64,000 nucleotides of DNA from Apoderus coryli (lineage: Eukaryota > Arthropoda > Insecta > Coleoptera > Attelabidae), in assembly GCA_911728435.2 (NCBI GenBank), contig OU452208.1, positions 4,464,001-4,528,000 on the forward strand. Reading direction: 5' to 3'. Shown here piece after piece: positions 1 to 11,326 of the stretch. The position numbers were made by a program, and so were the translations under genes. Positions within the stretch are counted from its first letter, which is position 1; each line of letters begins with the position of its first letter. A model generated the notes under the pieces. It had not been told where the DNA came from, did no database searches, and was given only the letters and a program-made list of their open reading frames with translations.

Positions 1-2
1 TA

Positions 3-3000
3 GTTCACAAAGTACATCTACTATGTTGGTTAGCACATGGAAATTATGTAAATTCTGCATTAATGGATACATGCACATTAGCAATGGCGCTATCGTTGTT
101 ACCATCAGAAAAATGCTACCCTTCAGAACGAACTGATCTAAGTTATTTAGAACAAATTGTAAATTGGTTTAAACGCACTGTTAAAAATATTGATAAAGCG
201 CCACCAAACAATATAGAACTAGTATTGGCGTTACAACAAGAAATTAGCAAAAAAGAAGCATACAATAAACAAATGTTAGTATACATATTCATAGCAATTG
301 TAAGGTCGTTAGGTATACAATGTAGGCTTGTCATGTCGTTTCAAGTTGAACCTTTGCGACCACCAGCAAGTGATTTACATTCGTTAAGCAGTAAAGAAAC
401 TGAACATTCTGTTAAGAAAGAAGATGTAGCACCAAAAAAAGAACAGAAATCTAAATCAAATAAAATACAGAAATCGGTTGGAGATGAGGAACTTAAATCG
501 TCTGAGGTGTCTTCAAAACGGACCAAATCGGTTTCAGAAGGTGTTAAGAGGTCCAAACAATTATTAGCAAAAACACCTCAAGAAAAATCACCTCATAAGC
601 AATCTGAACCAGAAAAGGTGTCAAAATCTAAAACAGATACACAAAGCCATGAAAAAAATCCTACAAACAGTAAACGAAGAAACAGCACCAACGAATCAAA
701 AGATTCAGAAAACATTAAATTAAGTAAAGTAAACTTATCAGGTCAAAGATCATCTAATACTGCCAAAGAAAAATCAACTAAGAAATCGGGAGATATAAGA
801 AATGGGTCTCATAAAACATCAAAAGTTGAAGTAGTTTCAGAAGATACTAAAAAAGAGAAATCAACAAAACAAAAAACAACTGAAAATGATACAAAATTAG
901 AGCCCACAAAACATTCCAGAGAGAAAAAGAAACGAAATATAACTGCCAAAAAGTCTCTAACAAATATTGACGAAATTGATAATAAGCAAACCAGTGAAGT
1001 CATTTCTAAAGCCGGTTCCAATTATAAAAATGCATCCAAATCAAAACGCAATACCAAGGGACATGAATCAATAAAAGATAAGGATACCGAGGCCAACAAA
1101 AATGTTATTATGAAATCAACAGGCACTAACGAAGATAGCAAATACACCAGTGAATCACCTGATGACCTGAATCAAAATGAGTCGAATCCAACTAAAAGAA
1201 AGAAAAAGGAAGTGATTAAAGTGAAACTTCCCCCAGTAAAAAGAAAAGGAAATGTAGATCAAGTTGATGGAACACTAGATTCATCCTCTGAATTCGAGGA
1301 CTATTCCAATGGGTATCCCTTACATTTTGCACCGAAATTAGAGACATTTAATTCAAGCTATTATGAGCATAGATCTGATACAAATACTGAATGTGATTCC
1401 GATAGTTCCATTGACCTAATCCCACAACTAGATGGTCCTAGTGAACCAAAGAAGGCTTCTAGCAAAAAGCCAAATTTAAAAAAACTTAGCCAATCTAACG
1501 ATTCTGAAAATGAGTTTGAAACTAAATCCAAACCATTTACACCTAAAAATGTTCAATCGCCAATTGTACCTCGTAAAGTAAATCTACAAAAACTTCGAGA
1601 GGCACCATCCACGTCACATTTTTCTCCAAACATGAAAACTAAGCAATTAGATGTTCGGAATGATATAGTTAATCTCATAAAAGGTCGTATCAAGGAGCAA
1701 AAACATATAGATCGTAGCAAATTAGCTGTAAATAAACGGAAAGTTGTACGTAATGACAGTGAGTCAGATAGCGATTATGTTCCCGAGCCTATTAAAAAGA
1801 AACATCACAACAGTGAAGATGAATTTGTACAGAAAACTAAAGTTAAACGTCGTGTACAAGTGCCTGGGACAAGTGTTTTAGGTGATAATGATAAAAAGGG
1901 AGATGGTAAACAGAAGAAGAGAGGTAACGACGTTTGGGCGGAAGTGTTTTTAGAGGCGGAAGAGAAATGGATCACCGTTGATGTAATATTTGGAGAGATT
2001 CATTGTGTGGAAAAAATATATGTATGTATCTACAGTCGAATATTTATTTTCACCAATACTATGCATAAGAGGAGTTAAAAAGAGGTTCCCCATTTCGAAA
2101 TATATATCCATTATTACTACTTCAAAATAATGTTTGGAATTTTTTTTTCCTTTGGAATAAAAGTAATACTAACTGCCTTGTGGTATCTCCACCACTGAAG
2201 ATGCGAATTGAAGTCGAAACAAAGAAACACAAACTTGCCTGCTCCAAGGACTTGGGGTCCTTAAACAATTTAGTGTAGGAAAACGAATCGGAGTGTGCAT
2301 ATCAGCAATTCCGAAACATTGTACCTTAGAAAATGTGGGACATTATTGTTTCCCTGCTTTCGAACTTCTTGTTCTCATCAGTATGGCAAAGTATTGTGTG
2401 CTATATCCACAACTGAATTGTTTGTTAAGGACCCCAGGTCCTTAGAGCAGGCAAGTTTGTGTTTCTTTATTTCGACTTCAATTCGTCTCTTCAAGAGATA
2501 AGTACCACAAGATAGTATTACTTTTATACGAAAGGAAAATTGCTATTCGACAAAGTCGAAGGTCGTAAGACTTGACCAAATTTCGTCGTTTAGTGAAAGA
2601 CTTTTGTGCAAATTTTTTTTGCAAATGTCAAATCTCACAGATATATCACAGACCAAGTTTCAGAATATTATCTTCGTGTCTTCCGGAAATATTTAGAAAA
2701 CCCTGTTTGCGAAACTGTCTCTTTCGGGGGCTGTAGGCCCTTTAGGGTACATTTTTGACGCCATATTAATAAAAAGTATAGGAAGCGCGCGAAAATTACA
2801 TTAAATACCAATCTATGCATTGGGATGGCCCATTTTCATAGAGAACTAAAAAGCTCGAATGGACCAATCAAGATTCAAAGCGAAGTTGTATGTTTTTTCT
2901 ATATTCATGGGACTGAGTACCTTTTTTATGCTCAAAGATTTTTCCTTTCAGGATCAGGGAAAAAGACTTCCTTGAAGAAAATCCTCATTAACCGACTCAA

Positions 3001-6000
3001 AAAATAGCACTGGATAACAATATTTTGACCAAAAGAGGCCAGTCGCTGTTTTTTATCACTGCTTTACAAATTTTTTGAAAACTTCTTTATCGATATTTTT
3101 TTCACAGCGGTCACTGGAACATGAATTGTCTCTTCCAATACAAAAGTACTAATTTTGATTGATAACAACTGTTGTATCTGATTTATTAAAAATGACTTCT
3201 TGCTTTCAGTGTTTTTGAAGTTGTTCACTTTGTAGAATAGGGCAACGCATCCTATCAACTACATTATCGCATGGAACAATGATGGATCTGTGAAAGATGT
3301 GACAAAACGGTATTGTCGCAACTTTAGTACTGCTACAAGAAAATTACGTATAGATGAAAAGTGGTGGAATGATTCTATTAAACCATTTTTGGGCAAACAA
3401 ACTGCGAGAGATAAAGAAGAGGATGACGATCTAGCTAGACAACAGCTCGATCAACCTTTACCAAAGTCTATAGTAGAGTAAGCAAAATATTACACTAACT
3501 TTAGCATCCGTAAGAGAATTGTTTTTGTGTTATCCCTCTACATAATTTATTTATTTTATTTATTTAAAACTAGGTATTTAGCAAGGGATGGAAATATGTG
3601 TTGATAAATTTGGGAGTAATTTATGGATATAGAATTGCTATTAAATGATTCCAATACCTTTGGTGGTATATGCTACTATTCTAACGAATTTTTCATCAAA
3701 TATGAAGTTTGTTGGTGCAGCAATAATTTTTTTCGTCTTTGTATGGTCGTGAGTATAAATCTGACTCTTTCAAAAACGCCATACGTCTTGCAGCTTGTCT
3801 TCAATCAAAGATTTGCCATTAACAATAATTAAAGATAATGCATCTTCCTGGCCACAATGCAATGGTAATGTGCACACTCGAGAGTGGCCTAACAAGGTTA
3901 ACCATCGATTGCTAATTCACAACCTACCTCGGACTGGTCAGTTTATCAATCAGCATGTTACGTTGGATGGATATCTATTTGCGCGATATGTCGCAAATTG
4001 TGCGTGTCAACGGATTTCAGTCAGATCCTCTTCGTGTTTCTTGCGGTGTTCCCCAGGAATCGCATTTGGGTCCTCTGTTATTCAATGTCTTTGTACATTG
4101 GTAGTTGTTTTTTCTATAATAGTAAATTTAAATTATTTGCTGATGATCTAAAGTTGTACCGCAAAATAGCGGGTCCGACTGATTGTTATTTGCTCCAGGA
4201 CGATCTCGTTCAGCTTGTCAATTGGCATGACGCTAAACAGTTCAAAGTGCTTCTTTGTTGACTTCCATCGAACAAGAGAACCTCTCATGGAGGACCACAG
4301 TGAATGCTCTTGGCGTTAAAATAAATAATTCGCTTACCTATACGCGGCATGTGGATCATGTTACCTGTAAAGCACTTCAAATGTTGGGCTTTGTGAAATG
4401 ATGCACAGCTGATTTCAGGGATGTGAAATCTATTAAATTATTGTACAATGCTCTGGTTAGACCACAACTTGAGTACGCTTTGTCAGTTTGAATGTCCCAT
4501 CGCTAGGATTGCAAGAGTTCAGCATAAGTTTTTGAGGTCGTCAACTTTAAGATGGGTGTCCCGTCCCTGAGGACTATATCTACGATTACTGTGTGATGAG
4601 CTCCAAATAATAATAAAGGCTGTTATGATTTAATTGGGCGAGTTTCAGTTCAATTATAGTCTGCTGACCAAAATTGTCTGTTCATGAGAAGCGTGGTTGA
4701 TCGTAGAGACATGAGTTTATATAAAGTTTTGAATCGCATGCTTTCTTCGTTGTTATCTGACGTAACCTTTCACATTCCCTATCGGAGGGTTAGAACTACG
4801 CGTCTCTTTCATGTACCATTTAACGGAAGGAATTGCGAGTCTCACGGATTTATCCGAGAGTCTTGAGATTGGCCAATCACTGTTTGAATATTGAACCAGA
4901 CCTAGACTTTTTCTCGCCGTACGATGACTTTATAATCACTTGCAACGATGTTGGGACATTCGCTAGCACACTTTTTTATATCATTAATGATTAAGCTTCT
5001 TTGTAAGTACATGTATGTTGATTTGTTTCGTGTTTTTTATGTAGCGAATCGTTAATTAGCTTTATTAGTGTTGTTAATGTTTTTATACAATGTAATGTAA
5101 TTTCTAAAATGTTCATAAATAAATAAATATTTGGTCACCGATATAAGATTCAGTGACGATTTATCTACTAGGCTATACGCAGAGGTTTGAGGTCCACCAT
5201 AGCCCAACGGCGGCGTAGATAATAGGGATAGGAATATTTTTCTACAGTAGTTTTAACACTGTTCATAGACTTTTAAAAAATATCCGGAAAGTGAAAAAAA
5301 AAACCCTTCAGGGGCAAAATTTTATGAATTATGTTTTTATCGCAAATTTAGCTTTGCTAAATGCATACTCCTGAAAGAAAAGGGAATAAAAAAATATTCT
5401 GATTATTTTTTGTAAAATGTTTTGTATAATTACTTGTTAAATATTTTTTATGTAATAATGTAAAAAAGTGAATTATTTTTAGATTCAAAAATCATCCGTT
5501 ATATGCACTGAAGCGACATTTATTGAAATTTGAGGCTATTTACCCTCCAGATGCACCCACCCTTGGATTTGTGCGTAACGAAGCGATTTATTCCAGAGAT
5601 TGCGTTTACACATGTATGTCGAGGGATATTTGGTTGAAACAAGCGAAAGTTGTTAAGCTTGGAGAGAAACCTTATAAGATTGTTAAGGCTCGACCAAAAT
5701 ATGACAAAGTATGCATTAGATAAATACGAAGGCCACTATTTATATCTTGAGCCTAATAATCAAAACACAGAATATATCCATGGAAAGCTATTTATATTTC
5801 AAAATACTCGTCTATTTGTCATAACATTTTTACCAATCTCATCTTACCAAAAGACGACCTTATAAGCGTTCAAATAGTCCATTGTTGACGAGATGTTTTC
5901 GAACGCGACAACTGATTTTGGCGACCTTCACGAACTTCTTCAGTGAGAGAATGACGGCCATGATTAAACTCATTATACCAACGAATCACAGAGACAAAGG

Positions 6001-9000
6001 ATGGGGCTTCATCGCCAAATGTGGAAATTAGTTGATCGCTATACTGTTGTTTTGATGATGCACGTCGAAAATCGTAATAATTCATCGCAAACAAATGTTA
6101 CAAGTTACCGTTACGCTGACAGACCATTCTCAAATACTTGTAAACAAGACTATTGCTCTATTGACCAAATGTTTGCTGTAGCTTAGAATCAACAATGTAC
6201 AATACTATGTTGTCAAAGCTCAAAATATAGATAGTTGCTCGTAATTTCACTTAATACTTTTCAACAATGTAATGCAGGATTTTCAATTATCCTCCCAGAA
6301 TTTTCATTACCAATTTTGCTGTATCATACGAAAGCGTAGAAGGGCCATACGCCATACAAAATATTTTTTTTACAATTCTGACATTTTTTGCTGAAAAAAC
6401 TAGGAATTTTTTTATAATACTAATTTTTTTTACAGAATTCTGTAGAAAAAAAATTGGATTTTTTATCATTCTGAATTTCTTACAGAATTTTGTAAAAAAA
6501 CCTCGGATTTTTTATATCATTCTGACTTTTTTAAAGAATTCACTGTATACAGAATTCTCTGTAAAAAAAATCTTTTCTACATAATTCTGTAAAAAAACTC
6601 GGAATATTTTATCATTCTGACTTTTTTACAGAATTCTGTAAAATTATTACTATTCTAACTTTTTTTCAGTTCTGTAAAAAAACGCCATACAAAATATTTT
6701 TTTACAATTACATTATACTTTCTGACCTTTTTACAGAATTCTCTGTAAAAAAACTCGGAATTTTTTAGGAAATTCTGTAAAACAATGTCATAATTGTAAA
6801 AAAATATTTTGTATAGAGTTTTTTACAGAACTGCATTTTTTACAATTCTGACTTTTTTACAGAATTCTGTAGAAAAAACTCGGAATTTTTTTTATCATTC
6901 TGAATTTCTTACAGAATTTTGTAAAAAAACTCGGATTTTTTATATCATTCTGACTTTTTTAAGGAATTCACTGTATGCAAAATTCTCTGTAAAAAAAATC
7001 TTTTCTACATAATTCTGTAAAAAAACTCGGAATATTTTATCATTCTGACTTTTTTAGAAAATTCTGTAAAACAATGTCATAATTGTAAAAAAATATTTTG
7101 TATGGAGTTTTTTTACAGAACTGCATTTTTTACAATTCTGACTTTTTTACAGAATTCTGTAGAAAAAACTCGGAATTTTTTTTATCATTCTGAATTTCTT
7201 ACAGAATTTTGTAAAAAAACTCGGATTTTTTATATCATTCTGACTTTTTTAAGGAATTCACTGTATGCAAAATTCTCTGTAAAAAAAATCTTTTCTACAT
7301 AATTCTGTAAAAAAACTCGGAATATTTTATCATTCTGACTTTTTTAGAAAATTCTGTAAAACAATGTCATAATTGTAAAAAAATATTTTGTATGGAGTTT
7401 TTTTACAGAACTGCATTTTTTACAATTCTGACTTTTTTACAGAATTCTGTAGAAAAAACTCGGAATTTTTTTTATCATTCTGAATTTCTTACAGAATTTT
7501 GTAAAAAACTCGGACCTTTTTATCATTGTCTTGTACAGAATTCTCTGTAAAAAAAACTCGGAATTTTTGTTTATCATTCTGACATTTTACAAATTCTGTA
7601 AAAAAAACTCGAAATTTTTTAAGAATTCTGTAAAAAATACTCGGAATTGTTTAACATTCTAACTTTTTTTACAGAATAACTTTTAGTTAATATATCTGCG
7701 TCAATAGTCGTTCGGTTCTCTGAACATATTTTCGACAAAATATGCCAAATTTCTAAGTATGATTCTAAACAATCAGCCAATGTGTTACACCACACATCCA
7801 GATCCAAAATGATAAAAAATCCTGTAAAAAATATTTTGTATGGTCCTTCTACGCATTCGTAGTATCATATAAAACACTAATGTCATTTAAATTTTAGCTT
7901 TCAAACCAAATGATAAAAGACCAGTTGTTGGAAATTTTTGGTCCATGGCAAACTGAAGATTATGTACCACCTACTGCAGAAAACGGTGTTGTACCTCGGA
8001 ATGCTTTTGGCAATGTTGAATTGTTCAAACCAACGATGTTACCTAAGGGCACCGTACATTTACGACGTAAGTTATATAATTTTGAGTGTATTATCATATA
8101 TGGTATATCTGTTCAGGGTTTCATCCAATATTCTATTCTTCTTTAAGAACAACTCAGCCAAATCTGTAAAACATTCTATTTTGGTGATTTAATCAATACA
8201 TATTTGCGAAGTATGCATCTGGCGCGACAACACTTCTTGAGAATTTTTCACTGACAGAAGTCTTATTCAGAGTTTCGTGAAGTCTTGTTCTGTTTTATGC
8301 AACTTTGATCTTGATGTGGAAACTGATAGGTCACATTTAGTAATCTCCACATTACTAACTTGAGGTTGTTGCTCAAGTCCGTTAAGAAATCGAGAAGAAA
8401 TTTCAAATCGTGGGCTCTACATCAAGACTAATTTTGCATTGAAAGAACATTGTTTGCATTGAAAGAACATGGTGGGAGCTATACTTTCGTTTGGAAAGGA
8501 AAAAACGACAATTAACCCCGTATCGGTGTCGGATTTGCCATTAAAAGGAAGGTTGATGACCCTTCGCTTCAATCCGCAGAACAAGATCTTGTTATTGGAA
8601 ACACACTTTTTAGACAAAAAGACAAGTTTATTATTATTATTATTAGTCGTAAAACAGTAAACGGTAAAACCGATGAAACTGTTGCTCAGTTCCTCATTTG
8701 AGGTTTTTGAAATATTGATGTCATCCTCACTAATCTTCTATAGCGAGTAGTGGACCAACTGATCGCCATGGTCCTCCATGAAGTTGTCCAGCCTGTTCTT
8801 AAAGCTGTCAACCGGTTGCGCCATTATCACCTCTTCAGGTAATGAATTCCATGCATATACAACTCTGTTTGTTATAAAATTCTTCCGAGGAAGTCTAGCA
8901 CATCTCCCTTGTCAAGTTTCCTACTATTGCCACGCAGATTAGGATTTCTAGCAGGATGAAATACATCGAGATTCACCGAGTAGTAGCCACTAAGTATCTT

Positions 9001-11099
9001 GTATGTTTGATTTAGATCGCCTCGTTGTCGTCGATCATAAAGACATGTCAAATTTAAAAGCCTCAATCGCTCCTCATATGGTATATGGCTAAGTGCATGA
9101 GGTAGCTTAGTGAATCTCCTCTGAACCCTTTCCAATGCCTCTATGTCCTTAATGAAGTAGGGGGACCAAACGCTGTTGGCATATTCCAATAGTGGTCTGA
9201 CATACGCTTTATACAATTGCAATATTAGAGAGTTTGATCTCGATTTGAAAGCTCTCTGTATCAGATACCACAGTCTATTAGCTTTCTTCACTGTGGCGGA
9301 AATATGGGCCTCCCACTTCAAATCCGCTGTTACTATGACACCAAGATCCTTCTGCTGATTTACAGATTTAACGGCATTTCCATTGATGAAATATGGAGTC
9401 CTGGGATTATTAGCTCCGATGTGGAGTACCTGTCACTTCTCCAAATTCAAGTTCATCAACCAAACCGCCGACCAGGACCCATCAATGTCGATCTGGAATT
9501 CATTATCGTCTCGCAGTGGGTTACAAAACAATTTGGTGTCATCAGCAAAGAAGCTCATGTTTGACGTGATGGTTCTTGTTAAGTCTCATATATATATATA
9601 TATGCCAGAAAAAGCAATGGACCCAGTACAGACCCCTGCGGGACACCACTCAAGACCGGCAATTTAGCGGATAATGCACCATTCGCTCTAACTTGGAAAA
9701 TTCTTTTTGTAAGAAACATCTCAATCCACCTCAGGAGTGCCCCCCGCACGCCGTTATGCTCCAATTGGTCGTGTTTAAGACGACATGGCAACATCCAAGG
9801 TCTAAGCACTGGCATATGATCGACTATGTAATTGTTCGCGCTCGTGACCGACTTGTGCGATGCAGTATGACCCCATGTCTACCTGCAAAACGACCACAAC
9901 AGGGAAGGAAACTCACAACAGGACCTGCAGAACAAGTTCCCGGAAGATATTGAAGACCACTGGTCGTTATTTAGGTCCGCTGTGCTATCTGCTGCTGAGG
10001 AGACGAAAAAATCAGGATTGGCTCGACGAAAATGATGGAGAGTTACAAAGACTAATAGACACTAAGCGTAGTATTTATCACCTGGCAAAATGACCGCAAC
10101 TCAACATCAAAAAAGCGTATCTTTCAAATGGCGAAGTCTGACGTACAACGAAGCTATTCGACAACTTAAAAACAACAAAGCAGCTGGGTCTGATGGCATA
10201 TCTCCTGAGCTTTTGAAAGAAGGAAAACCAAACTATCAAGGATCCCACAATCTTCATTCGACCCGGCATCGGTGTATTGGTGCTTAGTTTCAGAAGCATA
10301 AGTGAAAATCCATGGGTTTTCACGTATTATCACTCTTTCCAAGAAGTTTGTATCATTTTCAGTTACAGACAAGTTCAGGAGCTTCTTTTTGTTTGTCGTG
10401 ACAATTATCGCACACATTTTTGTATGTTATTGTTATACAGTTCTTTTAATAAAGTTTCAATAATATTTATTCAAGATTAATTTGTCTGCATAAGTTTCGA
10501 TATTTTATAAACACATCTCGTCCTTATTGCGAGGTATTAAATTTAGGATTCTTACACCCACATGTATAGAGATAGATTCAGTAGCTTAGAGTACCCACTG
10601 TTCAAAAGTGCACGCAACACAAATGATTATTGGATTTTTCTTCCAGTACCCGGATTGAACAAAATCGCAAAACGAATGAACATTGATTGTGCATCAGCTA
10701 TTGTGGGCTTCGATTTCCATGGGGGCTGGAGTCATCCCGTATATGATGGATTTGTCGTTTGCAAAGAATATGAGTCTGTTCTAGAAGCTGCCTGGGATTT
10801 GGTAAATTTACGAAGTTAGCGTTTTTATTTATTTTATCAATTAATTCATTGAATTTGATGTGTAGGAAGAAGACGAATTGGAAAAGAGAGAACAAGAAAA
10901 AATCGAAAAACGTGTTTATGGTAATTGGAAGAAATTAATCAAAGGTGTGTTGATCAGAGAGCGACTGAAAGCACGTTATGATTTCGGTGATTTACCAAGT
11001 CAGAGTGGTAAGAGTAAGAAGAAATCGAAAGGTCCTTCGTTTTGTACTAAGAAAAGAAGAATGGTGGATGGTAGAAGTAGTGATTCCGATGGTCAATAA
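3..11099 (+). CDS. XPC: XPC/Rad4 DNA-damage recognition protein, 3' part of gene (partial)
   Basis: XPC binds helix-distorting lesions and starts global-genome nucleotide excision repair in the nucleus, with Rad23 and centrin. Exons: <3..2021, 3236..3477, 5483..5708, 7898..8066, 10647..10801, 10866..11099; phases agree at every GT-AG junction and give 1014 residues before TAA. The first exon opens in frame inside the transglutaminase-like fold ([12 protein letters not shown]), so the true start lies upstream. Residues about 138-637 are a Lys/Ser/Glu-rich, probably disordered insert; the fold resumes at [19 protein letters not shown]. Beta-hairpin domain 1 lies around [18 protein letters not shown], domain 2 around PWQTEDY and [11 protein letters not shown], and domain 3 around [20 protein letters not shown], followed by a basic C-terminus ([10 protein letters not shown]). 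All these blocks align with human XPC as I recall it. Introns 1-4 hold transposons. Confidence 0.95.
2148..2537. mobile_element. 390-bp inverted-repeat element (MITE) in XPC intron 1
   Basis: Two arms of about 125 bp (2148-2272 and 2412-2537) are inverted copies with scattered mismatches. Shared blocks include AAAAGTAATACTA, GAATTGAAGTCGAAA, AAAGAAACACAAACTTGCCT and GGGGTCCTTAA. The roughly 140-bp centre has no coding sense. The arrangement fits a non-autonomous DNA transposon. Confidence 0.8.
2538..3235. other. Remainder of XPC intron 1, nothing recognised
   Basis: AT-rich sequence between the inverted-repeat element and the next XPC exon. No open frame with family resemblance was found. 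The acceptor at 3234-3235 is fixed by the reading frame: the codon just before it would be TAG. Confidence 0.5.
3835..5130 (+). mobile_element. Broken non-LTR retrotransposon (LINE), XPC intron 2
   Basis: Frameshifted reverse-transcriptase pieces run in order on the + strand: [17 protein letters not shown], then the catalytic FADDLKLY block near 4135-4160, then a thumb-like region and a C-terminal [16 protein letters not shown] block near 4770. The copy ends in ATAAATAAATA at about 5117-5130, the usual LINE tail. The 5' end is truncated, and several stops make it inactive. Confidence 0.8.
5870..6094 (-). mobile_element. Mariner-type transposase N-terminal fragment
   Basis: An open stretch of 74 codons on the - strand, with [37 protein letters not shown] and REGR, matches the helix-turn-helix half of mariner transposases. 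The catalytic half is missing. It lies in XPC intron 3, between an XPC exon and the tandem-repeat element. Confidence 0.75.
6321..7870. mobile_element. 1.55-kb inverted-repeat element with an internal tandem array, XPC intron 3
   Basis: The ends are inverted copies: GTATCATACGAAAGCGTAGA at 6321, and at the right edge (7822-7870), read on the other strand, ATGATACTACGAATGCGTAGA. Both continue into the same CCATAC...AAAATATTTTTT sequence. The interior is built of short AT-rich modules around the palindrome ACAGAATTCTGT plus ACTCGGAATTTT. No transposase is present, so it would have to be moved by another element. Confidence 0.8.
6780..7520. repeat. Tandem array, period about 290 bp
   Basis: The landmark CTGCATTTTTTACAATTCTG occurs at 6831, 7121 and 7411, exactly 290 bp apart. 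The first two units are nearly identical throughout and the third is cut short. Each unit contains several degenerate copies of a module of about 40-60 bp, so the array has two levels of repetition. Short open frames over it are artefacts of the repeat. Confidence 0.85.
8067..8627. other. XPC intron 4, left part, nothing recognised
   Basis: AT-rich sequence between the donor at 8067 and the LINE tail. A short direct repeat (GCATTGAAAGAACAT) occurs at about 8437 and 8457. No gene or transposon protein was recognised here. Confidence 0.4.
8628..9815 (-). mobile_element. 5'-truncated LINE with C-terminal reverse transcriptase
   Basis: On the - strand the copy reads [23 protein letters not shown] near 9610, then, past a break, [36 protein letters not shown] and [10 protein letters not shown]. 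It finishes with a C-terminal [19 protein letters not shown] block near 8820. The 3' end carries a (TAA)n tail, seen on + as the TTATTATTA run at 8628-8645. Frameshifts lie between these blocks. The gag/endonuclease part is absent. It lies in XPC intron 4. Confidence 0.85.
9816..10330 (+). mobile_element. RTE-like LINE fragment (endonuclease end and start of reverse transcriptase)
   Basis: Frameshifted + strand pieces read [10 protein letters not shown] and [11 protein letters not shown] (end of an endonuclease domain), then [22 protein letters not shown], the typical first reverse-transcriptase block of RTE-type elements. A related copy lies in the opposite orientation at 14380-14930. The stretch from 10331 to the next XPC exon shows nothing else recognisable. 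Confidence 0.75.
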
Positions 11100-11297
11100 T
11101 TCAAGTTTTAAACTTGGTTTTGTTATTGTTATTTAAGTGTCTAATTTATTATTTGTGTTTCCTTAGTTATGATTAAGTTGCTCGTAAGTATAAATAGTTT
11201 ACAGCTAATCATGATTTAAATTTCACTTTCCCGATTTTTTTGTTTACATGTTTAAATATGTTGTTGATTATACTATACCATTATATATGTTTTTAAA

Positions 11298-11303
11298 AAT
11301 AAA
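11298..11303 (+). terminator. Candidate polyadenylation signal of XPC
   Basis: An AATAAA hexamer lies about 200 bp after the XPC stop codon, in AT-rich sequence, just before the 3' end of an opposing LINE at about 11327. The distance suits a 3' UTR, but such hexamers are frequent by chance in this composition. Confidence 0.45.
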
Positions 11304-11326
11304 AAGTTCTTGTTTCCTATTAATAT

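Noticed and set aside
6809..7302. Two nearly identical 66-67 codon open frames
   Set aside because: They are a by-product of the 290-bp tandem repeat; the sequence is low-complexity, and no start context or homology supports a protein.
6280..7880. Possible CRISPR array, because of regularly repeated palindromic units
   Set aside because: The units are contiguous AT-rich repeats with no unique spacers, in an animal intron.
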